Positions 1 through 10,669 are shown, counted from the stretch's first letter. The stretch is DNA of 64,000 nt from Ophiobolus disseminans (GCA_010093685.1 MU006218.1:1862933-1926932); one strand, 5' to 3'. Notes: generated by a model from the sequence alone, not told the origin. Translations and numbers: made by a program.

Positions 1-1
1 G

Positions 2-1033
2 GCGACTCGTTCCCATGAATCATGCCCGTGGCTGGACCCGAAACCCTACCAGGTGCAGCGCCAACAGCCCAAAGGATACCGTCCTCACGCTCAAGCGCTT
101 GCCGCTTCAGCCTCAACAACGGCATCTCTCGTCGGCTTACCGGCAGAACTCCGGGTCGAGATCTATAAATACCTCTTACCTGGCCCTGGCCAATGTTCCT
201 CCAGCTACACTGGCCTTCGCAACTCTTGTCGCCTTATTCGCGACGAGTATGACCATGAAGCGGAAAATGACATACCTCACATCTATGACAATCTGCCGCT
301 TCGCATATCCCGGTGCTGGTACATCCGCCCTAAGTCTAAGTCTCCAAAGAACATGACCAATATCGCTACTGTCAAGCTGGACACGGGTTCTTTCGTTGTC
401 ACTCGTATGGCGCGATTCCCTAAGAAAGTAATTCCATGGCATTACACATGGATCAAAACGCTTGCCATGTCCTTCGACATGGGTTCTCCACCGAGCACTT
501 ATGAGCATGTTACCGACATGGAGGATGTGTTCTGAAAGCGAAACTTGGATTTGACTGGCTGGCCCATACAGTACGGTTGCAATCCGGACCCTGGTAGACA
601 CCTGATTCACTCTGCTGTCCGCATGGCTTTCGAGCGCATGGACCGAATGATCAAGGATCGCACAGGCACTACCATCAATCGACGCACCTGGTCGAAGGGC
701 GAGCGCCGCCCTGTCAAGTGTGAGATCGACAGGTTCGTCATGCGCTGGACCAATTTCGCGCGAACAAAGGCTGACGAACGTGTTAATGGTCGGACTGATA
801 TTGGGTCAGATCGCGAGAAGATACTCAATGATCTTCCTGTCATTCGAGCTCCTACAGCTGGGCTGCCGTCAAATCATGATCGTCTTTGGGACGTCATGTT
901 TGATTTCGACGACAGAGGTTGTTTTGTCCAAGCCACCTGGCGGCGACATACCCCCCTTGACGCTCAGCGCGAGGCAGAGGATGACTTCATGCCACTCCCC
1001 AAGTGGCTGGAGTTACCTCCTCGCTCCGACTGA
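2..1033 (+). pseudogene. F-box-like (2EXR-type) protein, 5' partial, in-frame stop
   Basis: The reading frame is open from the left edge, so the true start lies outside the window. The only early initiation-like codon in the frame is a GTG at 53. Near residue 28 of that frame there is an LPAELRVEIYKYLL segment. This is the short helical motif that opens many Dothideomycete F-box-like or 2EXR proteins, which are usually substrate-recognition proteins of unknown target. A TGA at 533-535 interrupts the frame, and coding continues in the same frame to 1033 with no shift. Either the gene carries a nonsense mutation, or a 45-base intron (527-571, GTGTTC...ACAG, with TTGACT as branch-like sequence) removes the stop and keeps the frame. 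The donor is poor, so I lean slightly to a broken gene. Family assignment rests on the short motif only. Confidence 0.5.
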
Positions 1034-1451
1034 TCGCATCTAGGTGGTTGCGTCGGTTGTGGTGTTGTCAATTCGCAATGATTCCTACGGCGCTATCGGC
1101 ATAGAGGGGGTCCTTTCGTATGTAAACAGTATTATACATGTTTTGATAGAATATTACTTGTCTTATTCTGCTCAAAGCTTCTTAACAATACTCTCATCTC
1201 ACAATGCTTCAATCTTCCTCATCGATACTTCATTCTCGTGTTGCTTCAACTTCATCATCACTTTTGTGTATGTCTCAAACTTCGCGATGCACAAAAGATT
1301 GTACTCTTTCAACACAACTGCGCTTGATCTACAAACACTTACTTTTCTATCATCTAGAAACTACAACGTTCCCACAAAGACTTTTCAATCGCTACCACTA
1401 CCATGCACGTCTCCAAACACAGAAAAAAGACACCAAAACATCATCGCCAGA

Positions 1452-2528
1452 ATGTGTACCAAACCACACAATGTACATTGTCCACAAACATCACCTACTA
1501 CACAACACCACCACCTCCCTATCAAAACGACTCCCAGTTTCACTCCCAAGCACACCAGAATCCTTCCATCAACACTACCCAGCACGCCCATTCACCCGCT
1601 CGCAATGCCAATTTCCCAAATCACAGCATTCAGCACTCCCCCAACACTCCCCCACACCCCCTACACCCAACAACCCCCATCCCTGACCATGCTGCTCCCC
1701 TCCCGCCACCAAAAATCCCACATCTTCGGCATCCCCCTCACACACACCCGCGCCACATCCCTCCTCAGCACTACATCCACCCTCCTCTCCCTCCTCACCA
1801 CACACCTCTCGTCCATCCGCGCCATCGGGCTGCACGATTCCAGCTCCACATCCCATCTCCGGGCTATCCAAGACCAACAGTCTCGCATCCAGACACTTCT
1901 AGAGCGCTTCGTAGACGAGACGAAGCCCTCATGCGTGAGCTGGGTCCACGAGATATCCGACCTCCACCTCAGCGCCCTCGCAAAACTCCGCTGTGCCAAT
2001 CGCTCCGTCCGGAATGGAAAATTGGACCGGGCAGACGCAGCGTGTATGTACTACCCACGCGTAGGCGAGACGTATGCTTCACTCGCGCCGCATCTAGCGC
2101 TCTTCAAGCTCGAAGTCGGGAAAGCGCTCGCCGACGAGGCGCGCTGGGAGCGTAATTGTGGGGTGCATGTTGTTCGGGGTATGTTTCGCGCTGCGTCGCC
2201 GGAGGTGAAGGGGCGGGTGGGGAAGAGCGTGAGGTTTGAGAAGGAGGTTAGGGGGAGGTATATCGCGGCTGGGAATGAGGAGCCTGTGGTGAGTATGCAG
2301 AAGGGGAAGGAGTTTACGGTGCCGCTGAAGAGTGATCGGAAGCGTACGGATAGGGGTAAGTTAAGGTCTTGTTCGCCGCCGGCTAGGAGCGGGAAGGTGC
2401 GGTCTTCTTCGTCGCCGTCTAGGAGTGAGAAGCTGCGTCTTCCTCGGCCTCGTCGCCGTCTGGTACGGATGATGAAGGTATGCGTGGGTCGAATCGTTTT
2501 GTTTTCAGGACTGACGGTGCGTAGATGA
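1452..2528 (+). CDS. hypothetical protein, low-complexity N-terminus
   Basis: A long open frame whose start cannot be fixed: ATGs at 1287, 1452, 1605 and 1689 are all in frame, and 1452 and 1605 have a purine at -3. The first third is rich in Pro, Thr, Ser and His, and the DNA is C-rich on this strand, so it may be 5' UTR. From about 1690 onward the protein looks ordinary. An alpha-helical segment follows (about residues 90-250 from the 1452 start) with conserved-looking Trp, Cys and Leu spacing. The Ser/Arg/Lys-rich tail has two near-identical SGKVRSSSSP-like units. I see no known domain, signal peptide or membrane segment. It resembles the many lineage-specific helical proteins of Dothideomycetes, but I do not recognise it. 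Confidence 0.4.
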   Translation: MCTKPHNVHCPQTSPTTQHHHLPIKTTPSFTPKHTRILPSTLPSTPIHPLAMPISQITAFSTPPTLPHTPYTQQPPSLTMLLPSRHQKSHIFGIPLTHTRATSLLSTTSTLLSLLTTHLSSIRAIGLHDSSSTSHLRAIQDQQSRIQTLLERFVDETKPSCVSWVHEISDLHLSALAKLRCANRSVRNGKLDRADAACMYYPRVGETYASLAPHLALFKLEVGKALADEARWERNCGVHVVRGMFRAASPEVKGRVGKSVRFEKEVRGRYIAAGNEEPVVSMQKGKEFTVPLKSDRKRTDRGKLRSCSPPARSGKVRSSSSPSRSEKLRLPRPRRRLVRMMKVCVGRIVLFSGLTVRR

Positions 2529-3133
2529 CGAAGTGCTGGATGTTTCGGCAAAAAACTTGTTGGATCTTGGGATTTTGGCGCGGGATTCGCTGGATATTCG
2601 TGGTGGGTTTGGGTATTGGTGCGGGGATAGTGAGATGTAGATACAGAGAAGGGGAATGTGTGTATATGTACATGCCACAGGCGCCTAGGATGTAAGATCT
2701 ATCGCTGATTTGTGTTTATTCGAGTGAGTGAATATTCGTTTGTGGATGATGAGTGGAGTGTGATAGGTGGACTTTGCGAAATCGCAGTGGGGTAGAGTAT
2801 ATATTCCAAGTTCAAGGCGCTTCATCTAGTATAGTGCTAGTCAAGTAGGGGGTATAAGCTTTTGTAATCAGTCTTCCACCCTAGTGGTTTTAGATGTGAG
2901 GTTAGACAGGCCTTCTGATGTCAAATTTCCACGCACGATGACCCTTGCTTGCTTTTGCTATGCTGCAATTTGATTTCAATGAGCGACATAATTATTACTA
3001 GCATGAATACCTCACTTATTGCACTGAGACGTACACTTCGTCGTCCAACGATCCCTCCCGTTATCAACCCACCAGTTCGTGCGCGAACATTTCGCTCGCC
3101 CGCCACCCTTCATGTCTACCCACGTATACCAGC
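2529..3133. other. intergenic, no gene seen
   Basis: Downstream of the hypothetical gene and of the convergent secreted-protein gene. It is moderately AT-rich with short ORFs only. I see no repeat, tRNA or coding signal, and it probably holds the two 3' ends. Confidence 0.5.
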
Positions 3134-3670
3134 TCATGACTTTGCTCTTATACGTGAAGAACAGCCAATCTGATTCGCGGTCGTCGACGTATATAACCGC
3201 CCAGCGCCTGAACTATGTATCAGCATCCCCTCCACAAGTCTGAACAGGCTGTTGCACATTGTGAAGTAATCCTCATCTCCACCATTATCCTGCATATTCT
3301 TGACGCCGAGGTATCCATGTACGATGCGGTGTTCGTCAGTGATGGGTGTGTTGTCATCGTAACTGCGCGTAAGATTGGTCGTTATCATTTCCTTCCACGA
3401 TGAAAAGGATTGTAGGGGTAGATGCACGGCGACGCACTGCAGTCCTTTTTTCTTTTTATGGCTGTCGAAGAATTCCAGCAGGCACCATTTTTGGCGCGCG
3501 CGGTCTTCGATGAGTTCTTGGTAGAGATTGACGCGGGTGTAGCGCCATTTGCTTTTTTGCGGTGCGTTGGTGGTGATGTTGGGAGAGGGGTTGGGGAGGA
3601 AGGTGCACACGGTGGTGTTTGGGAGGGCGGAGATGCAAGCGGAAAAGATGGCGAGGCTGAGCAGCAACAT
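3134..3670 (-). CDS. small secreted protein, unknown family
   Basis: The frame extends upstream, but the first Met followed by a classic signal peptide is at 3670: MLLLSLAIFSACISA, then LPNTT. From that start the protein is 178 residues. The mature part has four to five Cys residues, several N-x-S/T sites and no membrane segment. It lies next to two other small secreted protein genes on the same strand, but I could not align it to them with any confidence. Such genes are effector-candidate types in plant-associated Dothideomycetes, and no function can be given. An unrecognised intron could change the C-terminal half. Confidence 0.5.
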   Translation of the reverse strand: MLLLSLAIFSACISALPNTTVCTFLPNPSPNITTNAPQKSKWRYTRVNLYQELIEDRARQKWCLLEFFDSHKKKKGLQCVAVHLPLQSFSSWKEMITTNLTRSYDDNTPITDEHRIVHGYLGVKNMQDNGGDEDYFTMCNSLFRLVEGMLIHSSGAGRLYTSTTANQIGCSSRIRAKS

Positions 3671-4065
3671 TTGACCTATGGGTCCGTCCGGTGGGATGTA
3701 ATGCTCGGGAGTATTTTTCAAACGCAATTAGAAGTACGCTTGGCCGAGTTTGCGGCGTTCGCAGGATGTCTAGAGGGAGAAGTGATTGGGTGTGATGGAC
3801 TCGAGCAATTTCTGGAGCTTTGGGATCACAGTGTCACGAACGTCACTCTCACAGTTCCACCACACGTTGTGTTCTTTATTCATCACATTACTGCCGCAAC
3901 CCTGTCTAGACCTCGGGACTCATATGAATAGGTGAGTGAACACTGAGCTAGTTGACATTAGTCTTTAGCATCAGTCCCCGAGCCGCATTGACAAACATTT
4001 CCGCAAAGTCCCTAAGACTTCCGCAATTCGACCGCTTCACGTCTCCAGGCGCGAAGTCCACGGCT
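3671..4065. other. intergenic, promoter of the 3134-3670 gene
   Basis: About 395 bases between two minus-strand secreted-protein genes. It should hold the upstream region of the left gene and the 3' end of the right gene. Open frames on the plus strand here are antisense shadows. Confidence 0.4.
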
Positions 4066-4807
4066 TCATGGTCGACACTTGAACTGGCAGGAACCGATTC
4101 GAGCCCACGTTTTGCCACTGACGTCCATCTTCCAGTTTGAACTGGTGCAGGCTGTGCCATCCGGCTTCGACACATCGAGGTCGTTCCAACTGACATTTAT
4201 TTCCATATCCGCGGCCGAGAAACCAAAGTCTAGCAACTCCGAGTCAGGATTATTGATAGTCGGATGCTTCAAAGCTCTAGAGAAGGAATTAGTAGTCATA
4301 ATTGAAATCACGGTTTAGTACTAACATGTAAAGAGTATTCTTTACTCCGTCAGGACCAAAGATGTTACTGACAAAGCGACCTCCACCAATTGGCATTCTT
4401 AAACGGATTGGTATGTCTCCGCAGTATCTGAGGACTGCTGTTAGCGTATGCCTCCAATATGGATATTCCGTGGCCACAGGGTGACTCTAATGATGGCGCA
4501 TGGGAAGAACAAAGTGATCGGTACAATGGTATACATACCCCGCGCCTTTGAGCTGCTGACCGCCCTGGTAGATCGACGTTATCATATCTGCATAACGCCT
4601 TTCTAGTTTACGATCTTTGTCATTCGGAGGTCGTTCCTCGATAAGGTCAATTTGCACCGTGCACAAATTGCCCTGCTGTACTGCCCGAGTGGTAACATTG
4701 GAGTCTAAATCGCCGACATTCAGGTCGTTGTTAAGAGAACTCGGTAAGGCGAGAGTAAGGTTGAAGAAGGCTGCCAGGAGCAGAAGAAGATTGATGAGCA
4801 TCTTCAT
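4066..4807 (-). CDS. small secreted protein, tandem family copy A (intact)
   Basis: Three exons fit the sequence: complement of 4539-4807, 4326-4427 and 4066-4276. The introns have donors GTATGT and GTTAGT and acceptors CAG and TAG. The product is 193 residues, starting MKMLINLLLLLAAFF, a clear signal peptide, followed by LALPSS. A C-terminal WNDLDVSKPDGT segment and four or more Cys (the last in CQFKC) are shared with the neighbouring copy B, as are the exon structure and intron phases. The promoter region (4808-5100) also resembles that of copy B, so the two arose by duplication of the whole gene. I do not recognise the family. A secreted, Cys-containing, lineage-specific protein, possibly an effector. 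Confidence 0.7.
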
Positions 4808-5305
4808 CTTGCCTGGAAATCTAAAGAAGAAGTTGATTGAGTCAACCCCTTAGTAACTCCAGTTTGTTGAGGAGATGGTGAGGGGATGGTGAGTAGGACA
4901 GCGTGGCTTTGAGGTGAGATGGAGGCGTAGCAGACCTTTATGTGTTCCCGACTGCGCCACACGCCCGTTCGCAGCGATTGGCGGGACAAACGCAACCTCC
5001 TGTGGTTAAAGCCCATCTTGTAAGAGGGTGAGATTGCGCTCGTGGATGCGACGAACAAAGGCGGTCGAGAACAAGGCGTGCTTTGAGCATTAGTGTTGAG
5101 ACAAAGCGCTCAATGTGCTTTGTACAAGATGGTAACTAGAATGTGGATCTTGCCGTCCGTTTCAAGGTTCCCGACAGCTAGTGGTGTCAACGCGGTGGTT
5201 CACGTCATGGCTCTTAAGCCAAAGAAGGCGAGAAGAATCACTTCTGAATGTTGACATCGGTGAATCAAATTGCTACTGAGACCCCATAGATCAACACTAG
5301 GATGC
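4808..5305. promoter_or_regulatory. promoter of secreted protein copy A
   Basis: The bases upstream of copy A (about 4940-5130) share blocks with the region upstream of copy B (about 11220-11400). Shared blocks include the ACG-CCGTTCGCA type block, the GACAAAC block and GTGCTTTGTAC / GCGCTTTGTAC. This shows the duplication included the regulatory region. No defined factor site is named. Confidence 0.5.
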
Positions 5306-5813
5306 CTAATCTACGACTACACTTGTTGCTAGACAGGTCGCTGTGAACCTCGTGACACTGTGTCTTGCCGCTGAAGGTCCACACGGACACTTGCAATAAC
5401 TATACCTATATCGGTCGCGAGCAAAGAAGCCTCCACCCCAAATGGATCGCTTACAGGTTGTACCATCCGGCTTGTTTATATCAAGATCATTCCATTTCTT
5501 TATACTCCCTTTCTTCACGTATTCTAAGTCAATCCACCCCGAGTTGTGATTACCGTACGTGGGGTGCATCCATTTTCTGCAAATTTGTAACGGTCTAGGC
5601 CTTGTCCAGAACTACTCTAGTATGAGTTGGGATAGCTTATGTACGGCGGTCTATATATGTAGTTCACCCCACCTCAGATAGCGAATGCAGCGCAGTACTC
5701 TCCCTCTCGACACACCGTCACAAAATTGTATCAGTAAATCTCCTTATAACAGCCGTTGGTAGTGTTTTCACATGTACACCACATTAAGGCCTATATTCCC
5801 AAGAACATTTCCT
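5306..5813 (-). pseudogene. small secreted protein copy B, 3' half (cut by insertion)
   Basis: The 3' part of the second tandem copy: the remainder of exon 2 (5772-5813), an intron with donor GTGAAA, and exon 3 (5306-5576, acceptor TTGCAG). It matches exon 3 of copy A at the KKWNDLDINKPDGT segment and in the position and phase of the intron. Its C-terminal tail is longer than in copy A. The 5' half of the gene lies 4.85 kb away at 10674-11087, beyond a transposable element. On the element-free chromosome this would have been an ordinary three-exon gene just upstream of copy A. Confidence 0.75.
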
Positions 5814-5817
5814 TTAA
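5814..5817. repeat. TTAA at left end of element
   Basis: TTAA directly abuts the left inverted repeat, and the same tetranucleotide abuts the right one (10670-10673). Counting one TTAA as duplicated restores the reading frame across exon 2 of copy B, which supports a 4-base target duplication. Confidence 0.7.
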
Positions 5818-6270
5818 AGTCCGTCCCTGCGTAACGGAAAACCCGCCGTAACGGAACAAGAACAGTGCTTCCTGTTATAACAACACCAACAATTGTCGTA
5901 TAGCTTCAGTAGTCTCGGGATAGCAAATTTAATAGCTTGCCTACTTATATACTTCATATGCTTGTCGTAGGCATATTCAATACCTGACAATACTACAATT
6001 CACTACTAGGCTGCACCGCATTACCTCCTCGCATTAGCTCAGACTTTCCTAAAAGTTCCTAAATCTATTTAAAAACTTATCAGACTACAGATGACTATAA
6101 GAAGATAGTAAGCTAAGCATTTTACTACTTTTAATAAGCTATTTGTGCTGCATTAGTGAGTTGTTATTAAATAGCTTAGCAATAGTGTACATTCTTGCTG
6201 TATAGAAGCGGCCTAGCTCTATCCTAACTACGCCCTTACTCAGCATTGCAACAACTACAACTAACTTATA
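5818..6270 (+). repeat. left terminal inverted repeat (about 450 bp)
   Basis: Matches the complement of 10209-10669. Strongly conserved blocks include the outer end with CTGCGTAACGGAAAACCCGC, the AACAACACCAACAAT block near 5880, AGGCTGCAC near 6010 and CTACAACTAACT near 6257. Most differences are C/T or G/A transitions, as expected of repeat-induced decay. Confidence 0.7.
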
Positions 6271-6559
6271 TAAGGCAGAGGTGGTATACAAGGCTTAAAA
6301 AGTGGCCAAATTATAGGCTACGCTACATGCGCCTCTACCTCTTTTTTCCTATACGTTTTGAAACATTTACAAGATTGCTGCAGGTTTAGGTTATTAGAGC
6401 TAAAGTAGCAAACATTAATCATGTGCTTTTGTGTAGAAGCTAGAAGAACTTTCTTAAATTTATAATGTAGCAATTTTGCGAGCTATATATTCAAGCTAAT
6501 CTCTAGCTTTCTATTAAATATAGGGAATAATATATATATAGTAGATAAAGTTGTGTTGT

Positions 6560-7500
6560 CACTGCGCATCTGCCCTAGCGCCCTTGTCGAGCAGCAGCTT
6601 CACTACCGCCTCGTAGCCTCGATCTGAAGCCGCATAGAGTGCGTTGCCGTAGTATCTACCCTGCGCGTTGACATCGGCGCCCTTATTAAGCAGCAGCTTC
6701 ACTACCGCCTTGTAGCCTTAATCTGAAGCCGCCTAGAGTGCGTTGCCGTAGAATCCACCCTGCGCGTTGACGTCGGCGCTCTTGTTAAGCAGCAGCTTCA
6801 CTACCGCCTTGTAGCCTCAATCTAAAGCCGCGTAGAGTGCGTTGTTGTAGGATCTACCCTACGCGTTGACGTTAGCGCCCTTGTTGAGCAGCAGCTTCAC
6901 TACCGCCTTATAGCCTCAATCTAAAGCCGCCTAGAGTGCGTTGTTGTAGTATCTACCCTGCGCGTTAACGTCGGCGCCCTTGTTGAGCAGCAGCTTCACT
7001 ACCGCCTCGTAGCCTCGATCTAAAGCCGCGTAGAGTGCGTTGTCGTAGGATCTACCCTGCGCGTTGACGTTAGCGCTCTTGTCGAGCAGCAGCTTCACTA
7101 CCGCCTTATAGCCTCAATCTAAAGCCGCCTAGAGTGCGTTGCTGTAGGATCTACCCTGCGCGTTAATGTTAGCGCCCTTGTCGAGCAGCAGCTTCACTAC
7201 CGCCTCGTGGCCTTAATCTAAAGCCGCGTAGAGTGCGTTGTTGTAGGATCTACCCTGCGCGTTAACGTCAGCGCCCTTGTTGAGCAGCAGCTTCACTACC
7301 GCCTCGTGGCCTCGATCTAAAGCCGCGTAGAGTGCATTGCCGTAGGATCTACCCTACGCGTTGACGTTAGCGCCCTTGTTAAGCAGCAGCTTCACTACCG
7401 CCACGTAGCCTTAATCTGAAGCCGCGTAGAGTGCGTTGCCGTAGGATCTACTATGCGCGTTGATGTTAGCGCCCTTGTTAAGCAGTAACTTAGCTATCTT
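6560..7500 (-). repeat. tandem 99-bp ankyrin-coding repeats, nine to ten units
   Basis: The block GCAGCAGCTTCACTACCGCC recurs at 6591, 6690, 6789 and onward every 99 bases to 7383, with a diverged unit at 7482. On the minus strand each unit codes for a 33-residue ankyrin repeat (GYEAVVKLLL-KGA-VNAQG type). The very high unit-to-unit identity shows recent homogenisation before decay, as in fungal NLR recognition domains. Confidence 0.85.
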
Positions 7501-8761
7501 ATAGTGTCTATGCTCCGCTGCTTGCATTAACAGGTGTCTACTATAACTATCTTGCGCATTAACTATATGCATTACGTCTTTCTCTATTATGTGCAGATAC
7601 CTTTTTGCTACCTTACATAGTCTAAAGCGTGCTACCTAATAAAGACCTATAAAAGCTAGATTATCTTTACTATACCCTTTGTACTTGTAGCTTAGCATGC
7701 ATAACACTTGTATAGAGCATGCAAGCAGACTATCGTAGATAAGAAACGAACAAACTGCTTTAGCGACCTTAGCTTCGACATATCTCACATATTCGCCACA
7801 ATACGTTACTGCGTAGTCTAGGAGTTTATGCTAACGCAGCCTCTCTTCGAAGTCTTTGTTAGTGGCACAACTGCCACTCTTAAACACGCTAAACGATAGG
7901 TAAGTAAGATACGTCTTAGCTATAAGCAACTGCGGAGCTAGGTTAAAGTAAGAGCTCGTACGCTTAAAGTACTCTTGCGTAGTATAGTGCACGAGACAGA
8001 TAATTGCGCTCTCTTAATAAACTACGACAAGACTAGCACATACGGACACTAGGTCTTCTACGTTAGGTTTATTATCTAGATTAAGTTCTACTTCGTTAGA
8101 CTCGACTGCTAAGGCACAGCATATCTTAGTAGTAGTAAGCGGTCGCTTTGCAAATGTGATCCACGAAAGAACGTGCTTCGCTAGTCTAGAATAACTAGGT
8201 TGCTAGCCTTTAATCCTCTTTAGCACTTTACTGTACGCATTATTAAGCGCGGCTGCACTCTTTAAGAGTGAAGCGAGAGTTTATTTTACTTCTTTTGCTA
8301 TCGTCTTATCTAATAGGGAATCTATATATAGACGAGCAAGAAGAAACCTTAAGTAAGGTTATGTAAGTTTATATCGCTGTAGAGACGAGAACTAACTTAC
8401 ATGCCGCTAACAGCCTCTACTACTCTTTCTTGCACTAATTTCTGCAAGTTTGCACTTCGCTAGACACATCTAGGCAGTCGATGTATCTAGCTAGCTACGA
8501 ACTGCTTAACATCCTTATCGCTAGCCTCTACTTCTAGCCTTAATGCTAGTCGAAAAGCGTCTTTAACATCTAGTACAAAACGCGAGGTAGCTATTAGTCG
8601 TACATCTGCTTCTTTCTACAGTGCAAAGAGCTTAGATAATAGCTAGCGACGTGTTTCGCGCTAACATTCGTCTAATGCATTAACAATAATAAAGACGTAG
8701 GGATATTGTGCGACTACGTCTTAGAGAACGCTAAATAAATCGTTAAGCGATAGCCTTATTC

Positions 8762-9050
8762 TGTAAGAAGTTAGACCTCTGCTATTCTTAGTAGAGTCAC
8801 TTCGGTTCAATAGAAGAGCATTAAACATCATGGAACATTATAGAATGTCCTAGAATGTCCTGGAATGTCCGGGAACTAACTAGAACAAGACATAATCCTC
8901 TAACAGCTGACAAATGCTGATGTATGTAGAAACTTCTAGAAGCTAGCAGTCTGCTATAAAGTCAGTCTGCTCTCTCGCTCTAGATAGACTCCATCGAATT
9001 CATCACTGTTCTACCTAGCCTTTCTGCAGTCTTCTGCCTAGCCTCTTACA
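8762..9050. mobile_element. solo LTR, nested
   Basis: The element begins TGTAAGA and ends TCTTACA, which are perfect 7-base inverted ends. It is flanked by the 5-base direct repeat TATTC (8757-8761 and 9051-9055). Inside are a TATAAAG box near 8956, a CT-rich stretch, and short GAATGTCC tandem motifs at 8840-8870. It is 289 bp with no internal retrotransposon sequence, so it is a solo LTR left by recombination. It interrupts the NACHT domain of the NLR relic. Confidence 0.85.
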
Positions 9051-10208
9051 TATTCCGCGGCTAGCGTGTTTGTAATGCAACCGCTCTACAGAACTAAGCG
9101 CTAATAGTTGGCTCTGTCCTAGCTGCTTAAGGATAGCTGCAAGTATTCTTGCAGTATCTTGATCTTCTTAGGATTTGTAGTCACAGTAGATATACGCGAC
9201 TCTATATAAGCTATTCTGCACTAAGTCTAGAAGATAGTTAATAGCGATAGCTGCGACTATAGTCTTACTAGCTCCTAGGATTCCTAGGCAGAAGAGAGTA
9301 GTCTTGGCCTCGCTAAGCCATCGTGCTACTTTAGGTGCGTCTAGAAACTATTAGCCTGTCTCTTTCTGCCTGCGCTTTATGATGTCCAATTGTTAAGCGG
9401 GATAGTCGCTAGACGATATCTATTCTAGAATAATGCGTTGACTAGCTGAGATTTGCTTACGCTAGACCTTATAGACAGCAGATTGGATAGCTAATACGTG
9501 CGTCTGGATTGATTTAGTATCGCCTTTAATAGCTTAGGAGATTTTGCTTGCACGTATAAGCTTAATTGCTATACAATGCTAGTGCAGTAACTTATAAGTG
9601 ATCTATCTGTAATGCAATCTCTGTTAGCGTCTTAAGCCGCTCTATCTGAGCTAAAATAGCATCTACTTCTTCTTTCTTAAACTTCTAGATTAATGCATTC
9701 TTTAGTCGACCTCTGTCTGTTATCTTAGCTTGCAGAGTTTCTAGCGCTTGCTTAAACTAGTCGAGCGGCCTGTTCTTAACTGCAAGGGCTTAAACTGCGT
9801 TAAACTATAGCTAGTAGGCATGTCCCTCTTCTAGTCAAAAGCGTAAGTTCGTTAGGAGGTTGTAAATATTGCTAGCTTTAATTGCGCACTGTGCCTAGCC
9901 CTTAGAGGCATTCTTAACGTCGTTTAGGTAGGCGAGGATCTTAGCTAAGAGCTAGAGTATAGCGATAATGCTAGCTATAGCACTTAGCGGGTCTATGTCA
10001 GAAGAGTGCAACTGCTTATTGCAGACATATGCGAAAAGAGTTTTATAAACGAGGTAACATCGTTAACGTTTAACTAGGCTAAAGAGCGCGGCTTTAGTAA
10101 GGCTGAGCGACGGCCTGCTGTGTAAAGGTGCCGTATCTTATTAATAAGGTCGCAACTTATGTTTCGCGAGTCGCTAGCTGTTATGTGCGCTTTGCAGAGC
10201 TGTCTCGT

Positions 10209-10669
10209 ACGAGTTAGTTGTAGCTGTAGCAAGACTTAATAATAGCGTTGTTATCGTAGAGCTAGGCTGCTCCTAAACAGCAAGGATGTACGTTGTCGTT
10301 CAGCTGTGCTGCTAGACAAGCAACGATTTGTTGATGCAGCGCAACCAGCTTGTTGAACGCAGTAAAATGCTTAGTTTACTATCTTAACGTAGTCATCTGT
10401 AGCCTGATAAGCTTATAGGTAAATACATGAACGGCGAGGAAAGTCCGAGCTAGTGCGAGGAGGCAACGTTGTGCAGCCTAGCAGTGAAATGCAGTATTGT
10501 TAGGTATCGAATAAGCCTACGATAAGTATAAGAAGTACACGAAGAGACAAGCTACCAAAGTCTCTATCCCGAGGCTACTGAAGCCATGCGACTATTGTTG
10601 GTGTTGTTATGATGGATAGTGCTGTTGGTGTTTCGCTACAGCGGGTTTTCCGTTACGCAGGGACGGACG
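10209..10669 (-). repeat. right terminal inverted repeat (about 450 bp)
   Basis: Complementary partner of 5818-6270. It keeps more C and G than the left copy at mismatched positions, so the left repeat is the more decayed one. Confidence 0.7.

Larger units (their letters stand above)
6545..10200 (-). pseudogene. decayed NACHT-ankyrin (NLR/STAND) gene
   Basis: The minus strand shows the domain order of a fungal NLR. A NACHT P-loop lies at 9261-9284, reading G-I-L-G-A-S-K-T where GxPGAGKT is usual. The Walker B block is at about 8663-8695 and reads VFIIVNALDEC. A sensor-like LIATSRF follows near 8595-8615. C-terminal ankyrin repeats lie at 6560-7500. No long frame survives: TAG codons stand where Gln is expected just after Walker B, and TGA where Arg is expected in the ankyrin units, all explained by C-to-T changes. 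A solo LTR splits the NACHT domain between P-loop and Walker B. The intact form would be an intracellular STAND ATPase acting in self/non-self recognition. The N-terminal effector domain could not be recognised. Confidence 0.7.
5818..10669. mobile_element. 4.85 kb TTAA-flanked element with long inverted repeats and NLR cargo
   Basis: The outermost bases are near-perfect inverted copies over about 28 bases (left from 5819; right is the complement ending at 10668). Similarity continues inward with many transitions and small gaps for about 450 bases on each side. I see no transposase-like frame. The interior is a decayed NACHT-ankyrin gene plus a nested solo LTR. TTAA targets are known for piggyBac and Kolobok superfamilies, but the class cannot be decided without a transposase. 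The element is probably non-autonomous. It is inserted in exon 2 of a small secreted protein gene. Confidence 0.75.

Noticed and set aside
1204..1686. Overlapping plus-strand frames in the C-rich stretch
   Set aside because: Biased base composition opens several frames; only the frame that continues through 1690-2528 looks coding.
6560..7500. Regular 99-bp repeats that might suggest a CRISPR-like or satellite array
   Set aside because: The units have no unique spacers and translate on the minus strand into 33-residue ankyrin repeats; the host is a fungus.
5818..10669. Giant cargo element (Starship type)
   Set aside because: Too small, no tyrosine recombinase (captain) gene, and it has long terminal inverted repeats with TTAA flanks.
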